DNA of 64,000 nt from Sulfopaludibacter sp035606355 (GTDB lineage: Bacteria; Acidobacteriota; Terriglobia; Bryobacterales; Bryobacteraceae), in NCBI GenBank assembly GCA_035606355.1, contig DATNFO010000010.1:1-64000 (forward strand). The letters are read 5' to 3'. Below the pieces are notes generated by a model. It ran no database searches. It worked only from the letters and a program-made list of their open reading frames with translations, and was not told the DNA's origin. A program made the translations under genes and the position numbers. Below, piece by piece: positions 27,217 to 34,737 of this stretch. The stretch's first letter is position 1. Every line of letters begins with the position of its first letter.

Positions 27217-30200
27217 CTAAAAGTTCAACCGAAGCGCAAACTGCATGATCCGCGGATCGCGTGCCGACGTAATGTTGCCCGTCGATGCCCGCGAATTCAC
27301 GCCCGCGGCATTATACGTAATCGTGGTGTCCACGCCGCTGAACTGCGTGTGATTAAACGTGTTGTAGGCCTCTGCCCGGAACGACACCCTGACTCTTTCC
27401 TTGATCGGGAATGTTTTGAACAGAGCCGTTTCCCAATTGTTGCGGCCCGGTCCACGAATCGGGAAAGTCGGCATATCGCCGATATTGGCGATCGTCAGCG
27501 GCGGACACCCGCTGGCCGGGCAGACGCCACCGGAGTACTGAACCGGTTCGGCAAACGCAGCGGCGTTGAACCACGTAGTAAACGTGCGAGGACCCGCCGG
27601 ATCTCCCACCATCAGAGGACGAGCGCCATCGCCGCCGCCCGTCAGGTTCACGCTCGGCGACGTGCCCATGCTGATGGAGAGCGGCGCACCCGCAACAAAC
27701 TGAGTGATATCGCTGACCTCCCAATTGTCAAAGACAGCCTTCACAACGCGGTTGTGGATCGCGTGGCTGAGCGACGGCAGGTTCCACAGGAAGTGGAACG
27801 TCAACGTATTCGGCCGATCGTAGTTCGCCAAACCATAATTCCAAACCTTGCGATCAAGGTAGCGTGCGACGGTGTTGCTCCCGGAACTCGTGCCCGACGT
27901 GCTCGTGCTGTCGCCCTCCGCGTAATCCATCGCCTTCGAGTGCGTGAAGGAGACACCATATTGAATCGACCTCGCGAAGCGCCGGTTGACCTGCACCTGC
28001 AGCGAGTGATAACTCGAATTTCCCTCGAAAATCTGCTGCGGGACGCCGTTGTATCCCGCAAAGGGACGGTAGAAATTCTCGTTCAGGTTCGTCGACCCCG
28101 GCGCGCCCGTGCTCTGCGGATTCTGATTCTGCGGCAGGAAATCCGCCCCGTACGGGACCGTATTGAGCTCGACCACTTCGCCGAGATGCCGGCCGAAGTT
28201 CCCGACGTAGGCGACATCCACAATCGTGCCGAAGCCGATCTCGCGCTGAATTCCGATATTCGCCTGGTAGGCGGTCACCGTCTTGGCATGCGGGTCGATG
28301 TCTCGCGAGAAACTGCTGGGCGAAAGCAATCCCGTCGTGTTGGCGGCCGTCGACACCTGGCCGTAATAAGCCGTCGGATTATAAATCGCCGGCGGATTGA
28401 AGAACAGGTTCCCGAGCGTACCCGCATCGAGGAGCGGTGTATAGAAGACTCCGCCACCGCCGCGAATCACGGTCTTGCCGTCACCCAGCGGATCCCACGC
28501 GAAGCCGAAACGGGGCGCAGGGAGAATGCCGTTGCTATATACCATTGACCGCGGGTAGCCCGCCGTTGTCGGGGTGATCACCCCGTTCGTCGGGTTGCCG
28601 GACCCCGGCACGATCAAGCCCGAATACACGTTCGGCACGACGGCTCCTGTCAGCGGATTGATCACCACCTTCGCGCCGTTTTGAACCACCGGCCGGAACA
28701 AGACCGGAGCCTGCGACCGGTCGTAGAGATACGGCACGAAGTTGCCGGCGTTGTCATTCCCCGGCGATAGCGGCAGCGCGTCTGTGAACCGCACGCCGAT
28801 ATCGATGGTCAGGTGCGGCAGCGGACGCCAGTGATCCTGCACGTACCATTCGTACACGCGTGTAATCGGCTGGTAATTTACGCGATTCGTCGCCTCCGTG
28901 TAGCTGTAATAATTGCCCAGGAAAGCGTTGGCATACGCGTAGCCCGTATCCAAAGCAAAGCTCGAGTTCGTCTGGAAATCGAAACTGCCGGGGAAGTTCG
29001 CGCTGCCCGCCTGATGGTATTGGTTGTACAGTGCGTGCTGCACCTTGAACCCTGCCTTGAACGTGTGTTCTTTCCAAATCTTCGTTAAGCCGTCGGTCAC
29101 CGTAAACGCTGTGGAATCGTCGACCATCGGAAAGCGTCCGTCATAGGATAGCGATGCCGCGCCGGTCACACCCCCGAAAGACATCGCAGGCAGCAGCCCC
29201 AGCGGATTGTCCGAAGGATAGCTCTGCGCGATGTTGATGCCGTACGTTGTGCGCTGATACGCCTTCAGTGCGGAATCCGAAAGCACCTGCGATTCCGTCC
29301 ATAGGTTCATGCCCAGGAGAGCTTCATTCACCAGGGTCGGCGAGAACACGTAGGTGAAGTTCACGCCCAGATTCGGCATGGTCTGCTGGTAATCGACGTC
29401 CGCCAAACCCCAGCTATTCTTGATCGCCGCGCTATTCCGCCCCGTATCGTTACTGCTGTACCCTGAGGCGCGGACCCACACCTTGGCCTTATCGCTCACG
29501 TTGTAATCCACCTTCAACAGTTCCTGTAGCACCGGCACTTTTTCCGTCCCCGCGATCTGGTAGTTGTACGCAAAGTTCGTGATCGCGGTGTTCGTGGCAT
29601 TGGGCAGCGGAAAGACCGTCAGCAGTTTCGCCGAGTTCGGGTCCATGCGATTCGAGGGGATCATGTTACCCGGGAACGCCTGCCCCGTCAGCGGATCCTT
29701 CACCGTGTACAGTGTGGTCTTGTTCTTGAACGACTGCGAGAAGTCGCCCTGACGCTCCAGGGCCGTGGGCACCGTGTAATTGGAAACCGAGTTCGGCTTC
29801 TGGTTGGGATCGTCCTCCATGGAGAACATGAAGAACAGCTTCTGTTTGTCGGTGTTGAAGTGCCTCGGAATGTAAATCGGCCCGCTGAAACTCCCGCCGA
29901 CGGTGTTGTAGCGATACCGCTGCCGCTGAATCCCCTGCCGGTTGTTAAAGAACGTATTCGCGTTGAAGGCCTCGTTTCGGACGTAATAATAGAGCCCGCC
30001 GTGGAAGATTTGGCCGCCGCTCTTGGTCACCAGGTTAATGACGCCCGACGCCGAAGGTCCATACTCCGCCGGATAGGAGTTCTGCAGCACCTTCACTTCG
30101 GATATCGCGTCGAGGTTGATCGGCGATTCCGCCGTACGCCCGCGCGCGGTGTTCCCCGAGATTCCGTCAATATTCAGCGCGTTGTAGAATGACCGCCCGC

Positions 30201-30750
30201 CGCTCATCGTCGGCGTCGCATACTGGCCCAGCACGTCCGAACCGGTATTGTCGTCCACCACGCCGGGCAGAATCTGCAACATCGCCATGACGTCGCGCCC
30301 TCGCGCCATCAGGTCCATGACTTCCGTGGAGTCGATCAGCACCGCACGATCGCCGCTTTCCGTCTGCAGCACCGCTCCGGTGGCCTTCACTTCCACTGTT
30401 TCCGATACGGCGCCGATCTCCAGGCGCAGATCGCCGGTGCCGAGCGTATCTCCGGCCGTCAGGTGCAAATCGCTGTGACTAAGCTCCTTAAACCCGGCGG
30501 CCCGCACCGTGACCGTGTAGGTGCCGGGTTGCAGATTCGTGAAGGTGAACTCCCCCGTCTCGGCTGTCGAAAAGGTGCGCGCGGTTTTGTCGGTCTGATT
30601 GATGCACCGCACTTCCGCGCCCGCAATCGCGCTGCCCGTCGGATCGGTGACGCGGCCGCTGATGGTGCCGGTCGAGTTTTGAGCCATTGACGCGGTGGCC
30701 CAAAGCAGAATCATCGATATGAACCCTACTACCCTACGTGGTTTCAGCAC
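27217..30750 (-). CDS. Oar-like TonB-dependent outer membrane receptor
   Basis: The 1177-aa protein has a signal peptide ending at ASMAQ, an N-terminal carboxypeptidase-regulatory-like domain (GTISGRVTDPTGSAIAGAEV, ~25-110), a plug (~120-230; RGRDVMAMLQILPGVV) and a long beta-barrel ending in phenylalanine (FALRLNF), as outer membrane proteins do. This is the large family expanded in Acidobacteriota, thought to import oligosaccharides or peptides. No SusD partner is adjacent, so the substrate is not predictable. GTG 30750 was chosen over the TTG at 30756 because GAGGAG lies six bases upstream of it. A promoter is visible at 30816-30844. Confidence 0.93.
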   Translation of the reverse strand: MLKPRRVVGFISMILLWATASMAQNSTGTISGRVTDPTGSAIAGAEVRCINQTDKTARTFSTAETGEFTFTNLQPGTYTVTVRAAGFKELSHSDLHLTAGDTLGTGDLRLEIGAVSETVEVKATGAVLQTESGDRAVLIDSTEVMDLMARGRDVMAMLQILPGVVDDNTGSDVLGQYATPTMSGGRSFYNALNIDGISGNTARGRTAESPINLDAISEVKVLQNSYPAEYGPSASGVINLVTKSGGQIFHGGLYYYVRNEAFNANTFFNNRQGIQRQRYRYNTVGGSFSGPIYIPRHFNTDKQKLFFMFSMEDDPNQKPNSVSNYTVPTALERQGDFSQSFKNKTTLYTVKDPLTGQAFPGNMIPSNRMDPNSAKLLTVFPLPNATNTAITNFAYNYQIAGTEKVPVLQELLKVDYNVSDKAKVWVRASGYSSNDTGRNSAAIKNSWGLADVDYQQTMPNLGVNFTYVFSPTLVNEALLGMNLWTESQVLSDSALKAYQRTTYGINIAQSYPSDNPLGLLPAMSFGGVTGAASLSYDGRFPMVDDSTAFTVTDGLTKIWKEHTFKAGFKVQHALYNQYHQAGSANFPGSFDFQTNSSFALDTGYAYANAFLGNYYSYTEATNRVNYQPITRVYEWYVQDHWRPLPHLTIDIGVRFTDALPLSPGNDNAGNFVPYLYDRSQAPVLFRPVVQNGAKVVINPLTGAVVPNVYSGLIVPGSGNPTNGVITPTTAGYPRSMVYSNGILPAPRFGFAWDPLGDGKTVIRGGGGVFYTPLLDAGTLGNLFFNPPAIYNPTAYYGQVSTAANTTGLLSPSSFSRDIDPHAKTVTAYQANIGIQREIGFGTIVDVAYVGNFGRHLGEVVELNTVPYGADFLPQNQNPQSTGAPGSTNLNENFYRPFAGYNGVPQQIFEGNSSYHSLQVQVNRRFARSIQYGVSFTHSKAMDYAEGDSTSTSGTSSGSNTVARYLDRKVWNYGLANYDRPNTLTFHFLWNLPSLSHAIHNRVVKAVFDNWEVSDITQFVAGAPLSISMGTSPSVNLTGGGDGARPLMVGDPAGPRTFTTWFNAAAFAEPVQYSGGVCPASGCPPLTIANIGDMPTFPIRGPGRNNWETALFKTFPIKERVRVSFRAEAYNTFNHTQFSGVDTTITYNAAGVNSRASTGNITSARDPRIMQFALRLNF

Positions 30751-30815
30751 GAGCAACTCCTCGGTTTTGTTTTCGCCGGTTCGCTACCGGCAGCGCACAA
30801 ACCTCTATCGGGGAA

Positions 30816-30844
30816 ATACTACCGTTCATTATCGATAAAGTAAA
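30816..30844 (-). promoter_or_regulatory. Candidate promoter with palindromic spacer for the Oar-like receptor
   Basis: On the minus strand TTTACT (30844-30839) and TAGTAT (30821-30816) are separated by 17 nt; each matches four of six consensus bases. The spacer holds the palindrome TTATCGATAA (30829-30838), a possible operator. The local AT-richness contrasts with the surrounding high-GC DNA. The 5' leader to GTG 30750 would be about 60 nt. Confidence 0.45.
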
Positions 30845-30862
30845 GCCCTTTAACGCAAAATA

Positions 30863-31465
30863 TTACCAGCCTCCCACCAGCACGCCCAAGTGGGATACCG
30901 CTTTGCGGATCTCGCACACAGCCGCCGCGAGTTCCAGGCGATCCATGCGATCCAGCGCCGCCGGCAGCGACCGCAGCATGCGCGCTGTCACCCCGCACCG
31001 CTGTACCGCGGAATGAATCGAAGGGCCGCTCTTCCGCTTTGCGGGTCCGTCCGGACCGAGAAGGTACGCCGCCATTTCCCGCAGGCGCCGCCGGTTCTCC
31101 GCGCGCAGGGCGATTTTCGTCTCCCCTACGACCAACGCCGATCTCTTCAGGAACGGGATCAGTTTCCGGTACTGCTTGGTGGTCACCCCCATATATAAGG
31201 TGGCCGCGAAGAACTTCGGCCCGTATTCTTCCAGGTAATCAATCGCGCGGTCTGCCGTACGACGTTTCGATCCCAGATATTTCCGGCAGAACTCCTCCCA
31301 CCCGCAGCCGACCAGCAGATACAGCCGCTGATCGCGAATCCGCGCCATGCTCCGCACGTCCTCAGCCCGGCACCGCCCCGGCACCAGGCAGATCCGTTTC
31401 CGCCCGGATCTCCATTGTTTGAGTTCGTCAAGGAACTCATCGGCTGTTTGCGCCAAAATCTTCAT
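30863..31465 (-). CDS. Hypothetical protein, possible DNA-binding
   Basis: The 200-aa protein is not assigned to a family. It is basic and helical, without signal or membrane segments. The block VGCGWEEFCRKYLGSKRRTA followed by DRAIDYLEEYGPKFF resembles short helix-turn-helix regions that begin with a Trp-Glu-x-Tyr/Phe-Cys segment in some phage and plasmid proteins, so DNA binding is possible but weakly supported. A second basic region is RAENRRRLREMAAYLLGPDG. It stands alone between the receptor promoter and tRNA-Gln. Confidence 0.6.
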   Translation of the reverse strand: MKILAQTADEFLDELKQWRSGRKRICLVPGRCRAEDVRSMARIRDQRLYLLVGCGWEEFCRKYLGSKRRTADRAIDYLEEYGPKFFAATLYMGVTTKQYRKLIPFLKRSALVVGETKIALRAENRRRLREMAAYLLGPDGPAKRKSGPSIHSAVQRCGVTARMLRSLPAALDRMDRLELAAAVCEIRKAVSHLGVLVGGW

Positions 31466-31654
31466 AGACAGGTTCGACTCCGCGAGAAAATCCAGCGATT
31501 TCCATGATTCGGACCAGGCCGGACGGCCCCCCTAATCCGATGCTGACATGCGCCCGCGAAAAACGGCCGGACGGAAGCGGAGCTCCGGCGTCTAAGTCAT
31601 TTCGATTGTGGGGAAAAGAAAAACTTCGGAAGTCCGGAAATGACGGCGCGCAGT

Positions 31655-31683
31655 TTCCCAATCCGGACCGCTTCTGCTAAAAT
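31655..31683 (+). promoter_or_regulatory. Candidate promoter of tRNA-Gln
   Basis: TTCCCA (31655-31660, four of six) and TAAAAT (31678-31683, five of six) are separated by 17 nt. The predicted start is within a few bases of the mature 5' end at 31694. Confidence 0.5.
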
Positions 31684-31693
31684 AAGGCTTCGT

Positions 31694-31767
31694 TGGGACG
31701 TCGTCTAACGGTAAGACTGCAGACTCTGGATCTGCGTATCGGGGTTCGAATCCCTGCGTCCCAGCCA
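31694..31767 (+). tRNA. tRNA-Gln (anticodon CTG)
   Basis: The acceptor stem TGGGACG pairs with CGTCCCA (31757-31763). The anticodon arm GCAGA-CTCTGGA-TCTGC gives anticodon CTG, reading CAG. The T arm is CGGGG-TTCGAAT-CCCTG. Discriminator G and an encoded CCA (31765-31767) follow. No second copy of its 3' end was noticed downstream, so no sign of an integrated element. Confidence 0.97.
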
Positions 31768-31774
31768 CTCATCC

Positions 31775-31790
31775 TTCAGCGGTTGCTGAA
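31775..31790 (+). terminator. Weak hairpin after tRNA-Gln
   Basis: TTCAGC-GGTT-GCTGAA forms a 6-bp stem with a 4-nt loop eight bases after the CCA. No run of T follows, so it is at best a weak or factor-assisted terminator or a processing site. Confidence 0.3.
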
Positions 31791-31855
31791 ATTCCTGAAA
31801 TCCGGCTTGGGTCCGAATCGTTGTGGCCCTGAGATAGGCCACCCCCGGCCCGTGG

Positions 31856-32188
31856 CTATCGGCCGAAGAATCGGCCTGGCTCCGGACCGACGGATCCATC
31901 CGGGAACCGCCGCCGTGGCAGCGGGGGTACAGGCATGCCGAATCGTTCGTGCCAACGCCGCCAAGCTTCCTCGGTGAAGACCCCGGCAGGTGCGCTCTGC
32001 AGCACCTTCTGAAATTCTTCGACCGGTACGAACCGCTCGACAGTCTCCACATCGGCCGCAGATCCGTAAACCATGACTTGCGCCAAAAATGCGGGCAGGT
32101 CGGCGAGCGTTTCCTCGGGGATGTCGTACCAGGCGACCTTTTTGGCGATGCGAAGCAACTCAACTGGATAGGGAGCGGCGAGTGTCAT
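31856..32188 (-). CDS. Hypothetical protein paired with a nucleotidyltransferase
   Basis: The 110-aa protein has no family I recognise. Residues 1-75 look like a small helical domain (VELLRIAKKVAWYDIPEETL, ETVERFVPVEEFQKVLQ), and the C-terminal third is Pro/Arg-rich. Its ATG overlaps the end of the nucleotidyltransferase pseudogene by four bases, so they form a two-gene unit, a layout seen with AbiEii-like nucleotidyltransferase loci. Whether it acts as partner or antidote is inference. Confidence 0.6.
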   Translation of the reverse strand: MTLAAPYPVELLRIAKKVAWYDIPEETLADLPAFLAQVMVYGSAADVETVERFVPVEEFQKVLQSAPAGVFTEEAWRRWHERFGMPVPPLPRRRFPDGSVGPEPGRFFGR

Positions 32189-32828
32189 CGCTCGAGACCT
32201 CCCGGACTTAGGCCGCGCCGGAAGTCGAGCGCCGGCAGTTTCGTCAAGTCGATCGCCTGGGCCCAGCGAGTCAGGTCTCTTTGCATAGAGGCTGGCACGC
32301 GATGGAGTGTCCCATCGCCGTAGACTTGCAGGGCGCGAATACTCGTGAGCGGATCGAAAGCCCGGTCGATCGCTTTCGCAGCGGCCAGACCTGTGGTCAC
32401 ATCAACCCCGTGCGACACCAGGGTGTGGATGTCACGTAATCTTTCCAACTGCCTCGAACTTGAATCATCCGCATCTTCATGCCCGCCAAGTCCACCAGTG
32501 ACGCGACCTGCACCCGCGATCCGGAAGCGCGCCTCGGTTCTTCAATCCGGTTCAAGGTGTCGAGCCCACCGAAGAAAGCCACCTTAACCGCACCGCCGCG
32601 ATCTATGAATGCTTCCAGGTTATCGTGCTTCCGATGCGCCCAGGCATCTGGGTTCGCCAGATCCAAGTTGCGGAAGAAGGGAAGGCGCGAACGTAGACGC
32701 TCTGGATCGAACGCGGCCGACGAGAAGAAATCGAAGTCCTCTGAAACACGGTGTCCTAATTGAAGAGCGAGGCCCGTTCCGCCATAGAGCACGAATTCCG
32801 CCGGCACTGCATCCAACTCTGGCCACAA
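32185..32828 (-). pseudogene. Frameshifted AbiEii-like nucleotidyltransferase
   Basis: Two frames together give one protein. The first (32828-32397) has the nucleotidyltransferase pattern YGGTGLALQLGHR and SEDFDFFS, as in AbiEii/DUF1814-type proteins, then DLAGMKMRMIQVRGSWKDYV. The second (32448-32185) continues with DIHTLVSHGVDVTTGLAAAK. The switch is at about 32431-32436, where GTGACATCC would read through if one G were added, so a single-base deletion explains it. The N-terminus is also short: an in-frame TGA lies just upstream of the TTG at 32828. A sequencing error or slippage could mimic this. The gap 32829-33055 holds no gene I can support. Confidence 0.72.
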
Positions 32829-33055
32829 CCGCCGTTGCGATTCGGCAAGATATCAACCCGGGGCTCAAATGTTTCGGACATCTCTGCCTCCACGATACAT
32901 CACCGCAAGGCAACGTGTCCTCCTCGCTGCCAAACGCGTGCTTTCTGTGTTGCGGCTGCATCGCGGATTTTGCCGGCCATCAACTCAAAAAACACAAAGG
33001 CACACGAACAACCCGCTCGGGGTCATTCGTGTGCCTCGTCTCTATCCGCGGGATC

Positions 33056-34567
33056 TTACTTATACACCGCCTGCACGCTCAGGTTTGCCCCGATCGTCAG
33101 TGAGCAAGTCGGCGTCGTCCCCGAGCAGGCGCCCGCCCAGTTGACGAACACATGCCCAGCTACCGGAGTCGCCGTCAACGTCACCACCGTCCCCTGCTGG
33201 AACTTCGCCGAGCACGAAGACCCGCAGTTGATCGACGTTCCGAATTCTCCGTTCGGCGTACCCGAGATGCTGCCCGACCCGCTCCGGCTTACCGACAGCG
33301 TGTACGTCTGGACGAACGTCGCCGTAGTGCTCAACGCTCCGTTGACCGTGAGCGAGCATGCCGCGTCCGTGCCGGTGCAAGCGCCGCTCCATCCCGTGAA
33401 GACACTGCCGCTCCCCGGGTTCGCCGTCAAACTCACCTGCGCGCCCGCGGCGACCTGCGCCGTGCACGTGCCGCCGCAGTTGATCTTGCCGCCATCCCCG
33501 TTCACGTTTCCGTTGCCCACCTTCACTACCGTGATGGACGGAATCTCCACGTTCGCTGCCGCCATCTGCGCGCCGATATAATCGCCCAGTTCGCCGGGTC
33601 CCGGAGACGGGCATTCGAACGTCGCGCACAGAGCCTCGTGCGTCGTGGGGTCGTACTTGCCGGTGTACTTGTAGAACTCGTAGCGCCGTACCACCGCGTG
33701 TTTGCCGGTGCTGAGCGGACGCCCGCTATGCATCACACCGCTGTTCGGGTTGCTCGGATTTGACTGCAGCAACTGCCACGGCGTCTCCACCGCCGCTGCA
33801 TCCGGCACTACCGCGTTACCCGCGATGAGATCGTTGACGTCTACTTCGTTATCGGCTTCCGATTCGAACACCTTCACCCATTTCGCGTCGCCGAACTGCG
33901 CCGGAACGAACGGCGGAGGCGGAGGAGGCGGCGGCAATTTCACCGCGAAATCGATCTGCGGAGCCGCGCCCACGCGCACCGGAGGAAGCACGTTCACCAC
34001 CGGCTGCGGAATCTGCACGACAACCGGAACCGGAGGCGGCGGATTCACGCCTACGGGCACATTCGGCGTCCCCATGATGTACGTCAGCTGGCCCGGGTTC
34101 GCCGGATCTTCCACCAGCCACCGATAGGTCACGTTCGTTGGATTGCTGATTGTGCTGATGCCGAAGTGCTCGCAACCCGCCGTGTTGTATCGCGCCCCCA
34201 GCGCGGGCACCCAGCAACTCTCTCCGGTAGCCACGCCGCCGGCATACGGAGGAGTGCCCTGCGTGAACTGGCCGGACTGCGCATCGTACGGGCTGGTCCA
34301 CCGGATGAACACTCCGCCGTTGAAGGGCACCACCACGCCCGTGCAGTAGCGTATGTAGCAGCCTGGCGCGAATCCGCCGAACACTCGCGTCACATCATTC
34401 ACCTGTATGCCGTCGGCTTCAATTTCGAAACCGTGCACAGTCTGCCCCGTATCGTTGATCGCGTCAAAATTCACCGGCAGTCCCACCACCGTCACCGTCT
34501 GCGCTGCCAGTTGCGCCGCGGAAAGTGCCGCCAGCAGCATCGCTCCGCCCCAAAGTCTCGTTTTCAT
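33056..34567 (-). CDS. Secreted protein with InlB-like bacterial repeats
   Basis: The 503-aa protein has a signal peptide (MKTRLWGGAMLLAALSAAQLA), a unique N-terminal part rich in aromatic and Cys residues (~25-190), Pro-rich linkers including eight consecutive prolines, and two C-terminal divergent InlB B-repeat-type modules (~360-430 and 435-503). Each module has GxINCGxxCxA and a FTGWSGACTG or FVNWAGACSG block with paired cysteines. It is likely extracellular and adhesive or structural. ATG 34567 is preceded by GGAGA nine bases upstream. It diverges from the CHAT-TPR gene. Confidence 0.78.
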   Translation of the reverse strand: MKTRLWGGAMLLAALSAAQLAAQTVTVVGLPVNFDAINDTGQTVHGFEIEADGIQVNDVTRVFGGFAPGCYIRYCTGVVVPFNGGVFIRWTSPYDAQSGQFTQGTPPYAGGVATGESCWVPALGARYNTAGCEHFGISTISNPTNVTYRWLVEDPANPGQLTYIMGTPNVPVGVNPPPPVPVVVQIPQPVVNVLPPVRVGAAPQIDFAVKLPPPPPPPPFVPAQFGDAKWVKVFESEADNEVDVNDLIAGNAVVPDAAAVETPWQLLQSNPSNPNSGVMHSGRPLSTGKHAVVRRYEFYKYTGKYDPTTHEALCATFECPSPGPGELGDYIGAQMAAANVEIPSITVVKVGNGNVNGDGGKINCGGTCTAQVAAGAQVSLTANPGSGSVFTGWSGACTGTDAACSLTVNGALSTTATFVQTYTLSVSRSGSGSISGTPNGEFGTSINCGSSCSAKFQQGTVVTLTATPVAGHVFVNWAGACSGTTPTCSLTIGANLSVQAVYK

Positions 34568-34737
34568 GTCTGTCATTCTCCGAGTAGATTCGGCACCGGC
34601 CGCCCGCTTCGCTTCTCCAGTGCTCGAAATGTATGACCGCCGGGGGCGCACCGCCGGAACGCCGAAAGTGTCCGAAGGTTGTAAAGGTTCTGTGAACGCC
34701 GCGCATCCACGCGAAGGCCGCTACAATTGGTGTTCTC

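Noticed and set aside
31694..33055. tRNA-integrated genomic island
   Set aside because: No integrase and no repeat of the tRNA 3' end were noticed; the small genes nearby alone are not enough.
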